A stretch of 64,000 nt of DNA from Fasciola hepatica. Its lineage: Eukaryota > Platyhelminthes > Trematoda > Plagiorchiida > Fasciolidae. The DNA lies in NCBI GenBank assembly GCA_948099385.1, contig CANUEZ040000210.1, forward strand, positions 937,501-1,001,500, read 5' to 3'. This document shows positions 34,013 to 44,299 of this stretch, one piece after another (position 1 is the first letter of the stretch; every line of letters starts with the position of its first letter). The translations under genes and the position numbers were made by a program. The notes beneath the pieces are model-generated. The model was given only the letters and a program-made list of their open reading frames with translations. It did not search any database and was not told the origin of the DNA.

Positions 34013-35930
34013 AGTCCCATACTTACTCCAGCTACCCTGACGTCATCGGCAAACATAAAGGTGGGGTTTGTAAACTCACGTGCTAGGTCGTTGATGAAGA
34101 TGAGGAAGAGCAGAGGGCCGAGCACCGAGCCATGTGGCACCCCACTTGTTACGCCTTCCTGTTTTGAGACATGACTACCCACCTTAACACTAAAAGTTCG
34201 CCCAGCTTGCCTTGCCTTTCCAACAATTCCCATAGACTGCAGTTTGACGTCCAGAAATCTGTGGTTCACAGAATCAAACGCCTTGCTGAAGTCCAAGTAG
34301 CAGACCGCAATCGACTGCCCTTCGTCCAGGCGCTTGGTTACCTCATCGAGGAACAGCAGGAGATTCGTCAGACAAGATCGTCCTACCACAAGCCCATGCT
34401 GAGCATTTGATATGAGGTTATGTTGAACCAAACGCCTAGAGATCTGTTTCCTGACTATTCGCTCCAGGCACTTACACAGTACTGAAGTTAAGCTAACCGG
34501 CCGGTAATTTTCGGCCTTTTGCAGGAGTCCGCTCTTGTAAATTCCTACCAGTTGCCCTCCTCTAGTCTCCCAGCACAATTCCCCCTCTAAGTGACGTTTC
34601 ATACAGCTTCGTCACCGGAGCCTTCAGGACCTCGGCCAGAGGCTGAACAATTGCTGGATGAATCCCATCTGGTCCTGCTGCTTTATTTCTATTCAAGGTT
34701 TGCAACTCCGCGCACACTTCTTCCCCTACAGTAAGTTCGGGTATTGGAGGCACCTGTGGGCCCTCCATTCTTTCCTCTAAATTATTTCCGGTCGATATAT
34801 GCTCTTGAAGAATGCCAAGAGCAAGTCAGCCTTGTCTTCGTCGCTTAGAGCTAGTCGTCCCTGTGCTCCTTCCAAAGTTGCTACACTTTCTCTCATACGT
34901 TTGTGGGATTGCGCGTAAGCGTAGAACCGCTTTGGGTTTGTGCGGACCGACGCAGCTAACCAACGCTCGAAGGCATATTTCTCTACTCTTTGGATCGCTT
35001 GAGCTCTGTTCCTAGCCATCTTATAGGTGTTCCATGCTCCCTGAGTTGTGCACAGCTTGTACGCCGCCCATCGTTGCCTACGAATGACTATGGCCTTGCG
35101 GACTTTCGACTTCCACCGTGGGGGTTGATTTCTACTGCTAACCACCCTCAGAGGTGCAAACTCCTCTGTAAGTTCGAGTAGCCCCATCTTGATGGCCTCC
35201 CAACGTTCCTCTACGGAGGCGTTTGTGTGTCTCGGTGTCCACTGAACTTCCTCCGCCGCCCTCTTTAGTTCACCTATATTGATTCTCCCATAGCGCCGAC
35301 GTAACACGATTTCCTTCAGCGCCTTGCTAAGTCTTAGTGTGACCCTTAGGACTACATGATCACTTTTGTCCGGTGGCTCTTCCCACTTAATTTATTTAAT
35401 GTCCTGATGATGCCGCGTTATGATTAAATCAAGGAGAGACGGGTGCTGTCCACCTCTGTGTCTAGTAGCCTTCGTCATATGCTGCGTAAGTGCATGTAAC
35501 TGGACCCACTGCAGAAACTTGTCGCCCGTTGATCCCCTTGAAGCGATCCCGCTTTCCCAGTTAATTTCCGGTAGATTAAGACGAACTCCTTTTTCTGTGG
35601 CAGCACCGCATCCAGCATTTGCAAGAGCTCAACGTCTTCCTCATCTGTCGCTAGCGGTGCCCTGTAGATACAGATAATGCATACTGTTCGCACCTCGATC
35701 CTGATAAAGCAGGATCTGGTCTGTACATTACCTGAGACCAAGTTGAACGGAGCCTCCCAATGGCCTATTTCGATCCGTATTAGAAGTGCTATTCTACCCT
35801 TTTGCCTTCCATCTGTTCTATCCTGTCTGTAGGCAACGTATTCCTGACAGCGCATGTCAGTATCTGGCTTTATCCAAGTTTCCGTCAATGCAACGACATC
35901 AGACTCAGCGATCCTAGTCGTCAACTCCCC
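34013..35930 (-). pseudogene. LINE C (left) ORF2 remains: endonuclease, linker, RT
   Basis: Pieces in order on the minus strand: endonuclease 35924-35475 (VVALTETWIKPD), linker and RT N-terminus 35307-34777, RT fingers 34768-34562 (AAGPDGIHPAI), and RT palm from about 34530 (NYRPVSLTSV, YLDFSKAFDSVNH, GSVLGPLLFLIF, FMFADDVRV) to the insertion point at 34013. The C-terminus is at 24560-24247. The endonuclease has lost the GDFN segment: the reading goes from EFVLI directly to the sequence that normally follows it. Stops and frameshifts are the same as in the right copy. Confidence 0.88.
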
Positions 35931-36497
35931 CCTTCTTCCCGGGAGACTGCAGGTGTTGGTATACCATATTGACTGTTTCCTGGTCCTCGCTACTGACTTT
36001 ATTGCTCAGTTTACGGCTAGGGTACCCTCAGACGCAATCTCCTAGGTGATGCCCCGTTTTTTGCCTCTATAGGTGTCTGCGGTGCAGCATCTTGAATATC
36101 AAGTGACGCTCTGAGCTTCGTGGCTTTTTCTTTCCCACCCATCGACCCAGTGTCGAGCCCAACGTGCACAACGGACATTCCTCCCTTTTGAGTCACCATA
36201 CCGATGGCCCGGGATAGTCTTGCGACCACCTCGGCCCAACTGGTTTCCTCGGCTTTTCCCTCTGATACCTCCAACTTCGCTGTTTGCGCCAGAGAGGATT
36301 TTTTTGGACGTCTCCTTCAGAATTGGTCCGGCTGGCTGCACTTTCTCAATACCAACCGGACTGAATGCCCTGTGAATCCCTTTCCTTTTTGGTCTTTTGA
36401 ACTTCCTGAACTTTGGCTTGTTGTTTACCGGCGCCTAAAGCCACCTTGGGGACCTGAATCACCCCTTGGGCTTTATGTGTGGACTTCCCAAGAGGGG

Positions 36498-37390
36498 TCA
36501 TCTCCATTTTCCTATATGGAGAGTCGGCCGCTTCAGATCAGGTGTGCCCGTTCTTAAAGAGACTATGGCATTACCCGGTTTGACAAATGCTGGACTGTCA
36601 GGTGTAACCCTAACTATTCCCTGCGTGCTGCCCTCAACTGCTGCCGTCCTGGACAGCAGCATATCTCTCCAGTAGACACTGTGGAACACAACTACCAGGG
36701 GTTGTGGCGGCGCTGGTTGTGTTCCACGCCATAGTCTTATTCGATTGCACTTGGATATTGATGTCGTAGGAGGTAGGCCAGCCATCCTAAGAACCTCGGT
36801 CACATGCCGGCGGTTTTCGTCCTTCCTGATTCTACCGTCGTTTACGATGTTCTCCCTAAGGTTATGAAGTAGCAGTCTTCTACTTCTGTCTGCCATGACC
36901 TCCGTGTCCCGCTTCATGCGTTGCACTTCAGCATCTAGGCGTTTAACCTGCCCATTGAGGGATTCTACTTCCGTCAGGAGGCTTTTTTCCACATTTTTGG
37001 AACCTGCTGTCCCCTTGTTTTCTTCACGTTTGGGTTGTCTTTTTCTGTTTTTTTGATTTGGCACAGTTTTTCTTTTCCGCTAAGCTATGGATCGAATTCG
37101 CCATCTCTAGTCTTGGTTCTAGTTTCATGTTCCTGACCCCTTTTCCTAGTTCCCCTCGAATTATGCGCGAGCACTCGCTTGCGAACGCGAAGCAGTGGGC
37201 GCATATCCAATTGGGCGATGCGTACCTGGTGTGCAGCTCGAAGTCCTTCTCTACCAGCTTGGAGCACTTTTAGTGATACCAAAGGCAACACTGGTCGCTC
37301 TGAATTCCCTCATTTCACCAGGTCCGTGCATTCCTTGTTCCCACAGCTCACTGCCTGATCGACAGGATCAACCTCTGTTCCATTCATTTC
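36498..37390 (-). pseudogene. LINE C (left) ORF1
   Basis: Same as the right copy ORF1, but a 7-A run near 37050 (6 A in the right arm) shifts the frame between the N-terminal PHD-like part and the coiled-coil/RNA-binding part. The part from 37064 to 36498 (EVESLNGQVKRLDAEVQRM) is open. Confidence 0.75.
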
Positions 37391-37449
37391 GGCAGTGGTG
37401 GTCGATATTGTTTGAAAATACCGTATCAAACCTCACTAGGATCTGCCGA

Positions 37450-38820
37450 AATGAATGGAACAGAGGTTGATCCTGTCGATCAGGCAGTGAGCTGTGGGAA
37501 CAAGGAATGCACGGACCTGGTGAAATGAGGGAATTCAGAGCGACCAGTGTTGCCTTTGGTATCACTAAAAGTGCTCCAAGCTGGTAGAGAAGGACTTCGA
37601 GCTGCACACCAGGTACGCATCGCCCAATTGGATATGCGCCCACTGCTTCGCGTTCGCAAGCGAGTGCTCGCGCATAATTCGAGGGGAACTAGGAAAAGGG
37701 GTCAGGAACATGAAACTAGAACCAAGACTAGAGATGGCGAATTCGATCCATAGCTTAGCGGAAAAGAAAAACTGTGCCAAATCAAAAAACAGAAAAAGAC
37801 AACCCAAACGTGAAGAAAACAAGGGGACAGCAGGTTCCAAAAATGTGGAAAAAAGCCTCCTGACGGAAGTAGAATCCCTCAATGGGCAGGTTAAACGCCT
37901 AGATGCTGAAGTGCAACGCATGAAGCGGGACACGGAGGTCATGGCAGACAGAAGTAGAAGACTGCTACTTCATAACCTTAGGGAGAACATCGTAAACGAC
38001 GGTAGAATCAGGAAGGACGAAAACCGCCGGCATGTGACCGAGGTTCTTAGGATGGCTGGCCTACCTCCTACGACATCAATATCCAAGTGCAATCGAATAA
38101 GACTATGGCGTGGAACACAACCAGCGCCGCCACGACCCCTGGTAGTTGTGTTCCACAGTGTCTACTGGAGAGATATGCTGCTGTCCAGGACGGCAGCAGT
38201 TGAGGGCAGCACGCAGGGAATAGTTAGGGTTACACCTGACAGTCCAGCATTTGTCAAACCGGGTAATGCCATAGTCTCTTTAAGAACGGGCACACCTGAT
38301 CTGAAGCGGCCGACTCTCCATATAGGAAAATGGAGATGACCCCTCTTGGGAAGTCCACACATAAAGCCCAAGGGGTGATTCAGGTCCCCAAGGTGGCTTT
38401 AGGCGCCGGTAAACAACAAGCCAAAGTTCAGGAAGTTCAAAAGACCAAAAAGGAAAGGGATTCACAGGGCATTCAGTCCGGTTGGTATTGAGAAAGTGCA
38501 GCCAGCCGGACCAATTCTGAAGGAGACGTCCAAAAAAATCCTCTCTGGCGCAAACAGCGAAGTTGGAGGTATCAGAGGGAAAAGCCGAGGAAACCAGTTG
38601 GGCCGAGGTGGTCGCAAGACTATCCCGGGCCATCGGTATGGTGACTCAAAAGGGAGGAATGTCCGTTGTGCACGTTGGGCTCGACACTGGGTCGATGGGT
38701 GGGAAAGAAAAAGCCACGAAGCTCAGAGCGTCACTTGATATTCAAGATGCTGCACCGCAGACACCTATAGAGGCGAAAAACGGGGCATCACCTAGGAGAT
38801 TGCGTCTGAGGGTACCCTAG
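37450..38820 (+). pseudogene. LINE C (right) ORF1 with degenerate PHD-like finger and coiled coil
   Basis: A PHD-like cluster (CGNKEC, then QCCLWYH, then WICAHC) can be read at about 37470-37640 across a frameshift. From 37710 to 38339 the frame is open for 209 codons: a basic stretch (KNRKRQPKREENKG), a coiled-coil-like segment (EVESLNGQVKRLDAEVQRMK) and an RNA-binding-like part with IRLWRGTQPAPP and LVVVFHSVYWRDMLL. After the stop a Lys-rich C-terminal region (about 38500-38820) can still be followed in other frames. ORF1 of such LINEs coats the RNA; this copy is broken. Confidence 0.75.
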
Positions 38821-38879
38821 CCGTAAACTGAGCAATAAAGTCAGTAGCGAGGACCAGGAAACAGTCAATATGGTATACC

Positions 38880-41134
38880 AACACCTGCAGTCTCCCGGGA
38901 AGAAGGGGGGAGTTGACGACTAGGATCGCTGAGTCTGATGTCGTTGCATTGACGGAAACTTGGATAAAGCCAGATACTGACATGCGCTGTCAGGAATACG
39001 TTGCCTACAGACAGGATAGAACAGATGGAAGGCAAAAGGGTAGAATAGCACTTCTAATACGGATCGAAATAGGCCATTGGGAGGCTCCGTTCAACTTGGT
39101 CTCAGGTAATGTACAGACCAGATCCTGCTTTATCAGGATCGAGGTGCGAACAGTATGCATTATCTGTATCTACAGGGCACCGCTAGCGACAGATGAGGAA
39201 GACGTTGAGCTCTTGCAAATGCTGGATGCGGTGCTGCCACAGAAAAAGGAGTTCGTCTTAATCTACCGGAAATTAACTGGGAAAGCGGGATCGCTTCAAG
39301 GGGATCAACGGGCGACAAGTTTCTGCAGTGGGTCCAGTTACATGCACTTACGCAGCATATGACGAAGGCTACTAGACACAGAGGTGGACAGCACCCGTCT
39401 CTCCTTGATTTAATCATAACGCGGCATCATCAGGACATTAAATAAATTAAGTGGGAAGAGCCACCGGACAAAAGTGATCATGTAGTCCTAAGGGTCACAC
39501 TAAGACTTAGCAAGGCGCTGAAGGAAATCGTGTTACGTCGGCGCTATGGGAGAATCAATATAGGTGAACTAAAGAGGGCGGCGGAGGAAGTTCAGTGGAC
39601 ACCGAGACACACAAACGCCTCCGTAGAGGAACGTTGGGAGGCCATCAAGATGGGGCTACTCGAACTTACAGAGGAGTTTGCACCTCTGAGGGTGGTTAGC
39701 AGTAGAAATCAACCCCCACGGTGGAAGTCGAAAGTCCGCAAGGCCATAGTCATTCGTAGGCAACGATGGGCGGCGTACAAGCTGTGCACAACTCAGGGAG
39801 CATGGAACACCTATAAGATGGCTAGGAACAGAGCTCAAGCGATCCAAAGAGTAGAGAAATATGCCTTCGAGCGTTGGTTAGCTGCGTCGGTCCGCACAAA
39901 CCCAAAGCGGTTCTACGCTTACGCGCAATCCCACAAACGTATGAGAGAAAGTGTAGCAACTTTGGAAGGAGCACAGGGACGACTAGCTCTAAGCGACGAA
40001 GACAAGGCTGACTTGCTCTTGGCATTCTTCAAGAGCATATATCGACCGGAAATAATTTAGAGGAAAGAATGGAGGGCCCACAGGTGCCTCCAATACCCGA
40101 ACTTACTGTAGGGGAAGAAGTGTGCGCGGAGTTGCAAACCTTGAATAGAAATAAAGCAGCAGGACCAGATGGGATTCATCCAGCAATTGTTCAGCCTCTG
40201 GCCGAGGTCCTGAAGGCTCCGGTGACGAAGCTGTATGAAACGTCACTTAGAGGGGGAATTGTGCTGGGAGACTAGAGGAGGGCAACTGGTAGGAATTTAC
40301 AAGAGCGGACTCCTGCAAAAGGCCGAAAATTACCGGCCGGTTAGCTTAACTTCAGTACTGTGTAAGTGCCTGGAGCGAATAGTCAGGAAACAGATCTCTA
40401 GGCGTTTGGTTCAACATAACCTCATATCAAATGCTCAGCATGGGCTTGTGGTAGGACGATCTTGTCTGACGAATCTCCTGCTGTTCCTCGATGAGGTAAC
40501 CAAGCGCCTGGACGAAGGGCAGTCGATTGCGGTCTGCTACTTGGACTTCAGCAAGGCGTTTGATTCTGTGAACCACAGATTTCTGGACGTCAAACTGCAG
40601 TCTATGGGAATTGTTGGAAAGGCAAGGCAAGCTGGGCGAACTTTTAGTGTTAAGGTGGGTAGTCATGTCTCAAAACAGGAAGGCGTAACAAGTGGGGTGC
40701 CACATGGCTCGGTGCTCGGCCCTCTGCTCTTCCTCATCTTCATCAACGACCTAGCACGTGAGTTTACAAACCCCACCTTTATGTTTGCCGATGACGTCAG
40801 GGTAGCTGGACTAAGTATGGGACTTGACTTGTTAGCAGTACAAAACTGGTCACGCAAATGGGACCTTCCACTAAACGTTCAAGGTAATGAAGGGACTGTC
40901 AGGTATAAATCGAGATTACCTTTCTCTCCGATCCCAGCGAGAGGCACAAGGGGGCCTTGCCTCAGATTACAAAGAAAGCACTCGAGGCTCCAAATTAGGG
41001 CGAATTACTTCTCAAATAGAGTAGTACCCTATTGGAATAAGCTCCCTGAGGAGGTCATAAATATCACAACAGTGAAGGCTTTTAAGAAAACAGTAGACCA
41101 GCGTTGGGTGGCAGTATACCCCGAATTATGTTAA
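38880..41134 (+). pseudogene. LINE C (right) ORF2 remains: endonuclease, linker, RT with large deletion
   Basis: Endonuclease 38913-39362 (VVALTETWIKPD, IICIYRAPLA), lacking the GDFN segment, then a shifted frame with SLLDLIITRH and KSDHVVLRV. Linker 39530-40060. RT fingers 40069-40275 (RNKAAGPDGIHPA) and palm from 40325 (NYRPVSLTSVLCKCLERIV, HGLVVGRSC, YLDFSKAFDSVNH, GSVLGPLLFLIF, FMFADDVRV). After WSRKWDLPLNVQ the frame jumps straight to the extreme C-terminal tail (YWNKLPEEVINITTVKAFKK), so about 130 residues of thumb and connection present in the intact CR1 at 25855 are missing. The same two losses occur in the left copy. Confidence 0.9.
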
Positions 41135-41292
41135 GCAGTTTTTAGGGTCAGACGCAATTTACTCATTGTTTCCACCTTTCTCTGCCAGGGCAGATGCTGC
41201 ACAAATTTTCTGCCTTTCAGAAAAAGAAAATCACTCAGTGTTGGGAGCTACAGAAACGAGCCGACAACACAAATATCTGGTCATACGATTGG

Positions 41293-41590
41293 CTCTAATC
41301 ACACCAAGTCTTGTGCAAACTGAACTGAACGAAAATCATCCTGCCGCGCAATTCGGGTTGCCTCGATCATTTTTGTTTTTTTAATCGTTGCATGGTTTAT
41401 TTTCCCGTTTTGGTGTAGCTGTTAAGCCTTTGGGACTATTTCATTTGTATTCTGTATCACTTCTAGCTGTTGTTTTGTGGTGCACAACTTTTCATAACTG
41501 GTAGCGAACGCGAAGTTGTTGATCACCATAAATTGAAACCCTTGTAGCAAAACCGATCGGTTTTCGATTGGTTTTTACTACTACGCTGAT
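41293..41590. other. Spacer between LINE C and the palindromic element
   Basis: No gene. It contains GATCGGTTTTCG motifs near 41551-41568 that recur in the adjacent palindrome. Confidence 0.5.
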
Positions 41591-42249
41591 CGGTTTTCGG
41601 ACGGTTTGTTTAGTGGATCAACATTGAATTCATACAAGGGAAATTAACGACCGGATTGATGCGCACTGCTTAGTTGGCGTTGCATTTGAATGTATTGGTT
41701 TAATTCATCAAAATGCCCTAAAAACCTCGGTATAGATCGCTCTAGTTTATTATCCCGAAATGGGTAAAATAAGGACAATTATCGGAAAGTCATAAATTAG
41801 GAGATAGAAATGAACATGGCAAAAAGTGATTTGGGAAAAGTGAAAGAAATTAAAAAGCATATCACGTATTTCAAACGATTGGCACAAAATTCTCGGAAAC
41901 CGATCAGAAACCATTTAGAAACTGCTGGAAAACCGATCGGTTTCTGAGCGGTTTGCCCCAATCGTTTGAAATAAGTGATATGCGTCGTTACTTTCTTTCA
42001 CTTTTTACCATGTTCATTTCTATCTCCTAATTTATGATTTTCCGGTAATTGTCCTTATTTTACCCATTTCGAGATAATAAACTAGAGCGATCCATATCGA
42101 GGTTTTCAGGGCATTTTGATGAATTAAACCAATACATTCAAATACAACGCCAACTAAGCATTGCACTTTAATCCGGTCGTTAATTTCCCTTGTATGAATT
42201 CAATGTTGATCCGTGTAAAATGGCCACTAAACAAACCGACCGAAAACCG
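41591..42249. mobile_element. 659-bp palindromic (fold-back/MITE-like) element
   Basis: The arms, about 300 bp each, are inverted copies: 41591 begins CGGTTTTCGGACGGTTTG and 42249 ends with its complement CAAACCGACCGAAAACCG. Matching continues inward through TTTATTATC, GGACAATTATC and TTTCAAACGATTGG to a short centre near 41909-41938. Arm divergence is low but visible (a few percent by eye). There is no coding capacity. Size, AT content and structure fit a non-autonomous fold-back DNA element; no transposase family is indicated. Confidence 0.85.
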
Positions 42250-42288
42250 ATGTTACGAACGGGCTGGGCGCTACAAGGGGATGATGCC

Positions 42289-43570
42289 TGCTGTCACAAA
42301 GACGACTAGGAAGGACAAAAATGGTCAAATAGAAAGTGAGGCATCACGCGGAAACAAGAACTGTACGAAGGATGTAGGGGATGGAGGGATACGTTGTGAC
42401 GCCTGCAAACGGTGGTACCATTGAGCATGCAGCAAAACTGCTAAGAGAGCATATGGAATTTGTGAAACATACGTACCTGAAGTGGTTCTGCGTGGATTGC
42501 CAATCCACAATAACAAAAATTGGTTCAGGTGTATTAAAGGTAGTCAGAGGTGTGAAAACTAGTAACGAAGACTCGCAAACGCATCCCCAAAACGAGTGCG
42601 CAAGTCCGGGGAAAGAAATAGATAAGGAAGATCATCGATTGGAAAGTACAGCCGAAGATGGACTGGGTAGAATGAAGAGGTAGAGTGAACAAAGGAGTGG
42701 AACTCAAGCGGACTACGAAAATAACCAGAAACAAACATCAGTCCGTTGTGCGGGACACTGATTTGACTAAACCTGCAAGCAATGAGCTGCTTCTAAAAAT
42801 CGCCGCGAAACTAGAGGATTATGGTAAATTATTAGAAGGTCTACTCGAGAACAGGACGAAATTCTGTCAGCAGATTGGAAACTTGAAAAAGACTAGTGAA
42901 GTAGCTATGGAAAGTTATAGATATGTGGTGATTCACGGAATTCCGGAACCACGTATAAAGAACAAAATAAGGATTAGGGTCATGAGATATCGTATTGTAA
43001 ACTGGCTAAGATGCATTGGTCTATCTGACCAGACCACGATAAAAAGAAGGCTGCGGTTAGGAAAATAGAGGGCGAATATATCGGAAAGCGACCTTGGTGG
43101 AGTTCACAAACCCAAGACAGAGACGATGTTGGCTGCCTCAGAACAAATAAGGAGGCTCTCAAATGACCAGGTCTTCGTCGAGCCGAATGATGCGGCCGGT
43201 AAGTATACTGCCCATGCAATCTTGAAAGCGAGTATAGAGTCCGCTAGTCTGAAATCTCCTAAGCGGGAAACAAGACGAACTATAGTGCCCACGGATGAGA
43301 GGGTTACGGAGGACACCAGGTGCTCTAACCTAGAAGATAAGAAAAACCGTGCTAAAGGGGGACGCATAAATTTTCCTCTTAAAGCTTGTGAACGATGTTG
43401 AGGAAAATGAGGTCAATGAAACGAAAAGAAAACGGGGGCGGCTCTCGAGTTTAGTGTTCGGGAGCTTAAAGAATCCCTGCCAATGCTGTAACAAGAAAAG
43501 ACAATTTCCGGGCGCTTGTCGGTTATATACACAAATACCTGCACTATTAGCAACAAGTGGAATCAATTAA
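42289..43570 (+). pseudogene. LINE D ORF1 remains, PHD-like N-terminus
   Basis: The N-terminal half-finger reads GIRCDACKRWYH before a stop, with HYTYLKWFCVDC-like sequence in the next frame, as in PHD fingers. A middle part (42685-43068) has a coiled-coil-like stretch and YVVIHGIPEP, comparable with FLIVNLPETKE of the CR1 ORF1. A further Lys/Arg-rich part follows at 43126-43401. Each part is in a different frame. Confidence 0.65.
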
Positions 43571-44180
43571 CAGTCACATTGGGCAATGCACAGATCGTTG
43601 CGCTCGCCGAGAGGTGGCTAACCGCAGGATGTCGTCACTCATGCTTGCGTGGAGGGTTTCTTGTAGTAAAGGAAAGATAGGGACGATGGCAGATTAAGAG
43701 GAGTGCTGTCGCGGGTTGCCCAGCATTTGTGCCAGGAGGAAGGAATAAAAATGGGGTTACCAAATGTGCAGTGTATAAGCTGTATAATTAGAACGCAGCG
43801 AGGCCCTGTGACTCGCCTTTGCGTCTACCGAAACCCATCCTCTACCAGAATGGAGGATACTAAACTTCCGGCGGTAATTGATACAGTCAATAATGATGAG
43901 GCAGTGCTCATCATGGGGGAATTCAACGCCCCAGAAATAGATTGGGAATTGGAGGATGCACCACCGGGGTCTTTCGGGGATGCACTTCTGCAAGTCCTAC
44001 AAGGAGAAGCGTTCATCCAACACGTGCAGCAGGAAACGCTCTAGAAGGCCAACCAAAATTCCGCGACACTTGATTTAGTAATGACGACGTATGAAGGGGA
44101 ATTAGGTCCAGTGGTCATCACAGCACCACTAGGGAAGAGTGATCACGGGATGATAAACACCGAACTGGTGGCACGTTAAA
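43570..44180 (+). pseudogene. LINE D endonuclease remains
   Basis: The main piece is 43703-44165: RLCVYRNPSS, IMGEFNAPEIDW (Glu for the usual Asp-containing GDFN) and GKSDHGMINTE near the end, interrupted by a TAG at 44042-44044. A degenerate WLTAGC segment upstream (about 43610) marks the N-terminal part. Confidence 0.75.
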
Positions 44181-44299
44181 GCGCACCGCTGGATAAATAC
44201 TGCCATAAGCTCGACGAACTAAAGACCCCGACGCTGGTGTATGTGGTAATGTTAAAGACTCGAGGGGTGGGAACACTGAAACAAATGAAGGCAAGGCTA

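Larger units (their letters stand above)
34013..37395 (-). mobile_element. LINE C left copy, 5' and central part
   Basis: The minus-strand mirror of 37443-40823. It carries ORF1, a damaged endonuclease, the linker and most of the RT. Its 3' remainder is at 24089-24560. Confidence 0.93.
24089..41292. repeat. Head-to-head inverted duplication of LINE C, arms about 3.85 kb
   Basis: The left arm is 24089-24560 plus 34013-37395 (minus strand, split by an LTR element). The right arm is 37443-41292 (plus strand). The spacer is 47 bp (37396-37442). Mirror positions inside the unsplit part follow x to about 74838 minus x. The arms are near identical: by eye I see a 6-versus-7 A run, one G/A codon change in ORF1 and a few single substitutions. 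Both share the same stops, frameshifts and deletions. Confidence 0.93.
37443..41292 (+). mobile_element. LINE C right copy
   Basis: The unsplit arm of the inverted duplication, 3850 bp, reading plus strand. It ends with TCATACGATTGG, after which sequence differs from the left arm. CR1-like by its PHD-like ORF1 N-terminus, endonuclease-RT order and lack of a poly(A) tail. Confidence 0.93.

Noticed and set aside
37195..37470. Frames that read across the centre of the palindrome on both strands
   Set aside because: They are mirror images of each other created by the inverted repeat; the real LINE ORF1 is in another frame.
37443..41292. Simple read artefact as explanation of the inverted repeat
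   Set aside because: Only one arm contains the nested LTR element and the arms differ at scattered bases, so a perfect hairpin artefact is unlikely, although assembly collapse of haplotypes is not excluded.
41591..42249. Palindrome considered as an LTR pair or part of LINE C or D
   Set aside because: No internal coding region, no PBS or polypurine tract, and it lies outside both LINE coding regions.
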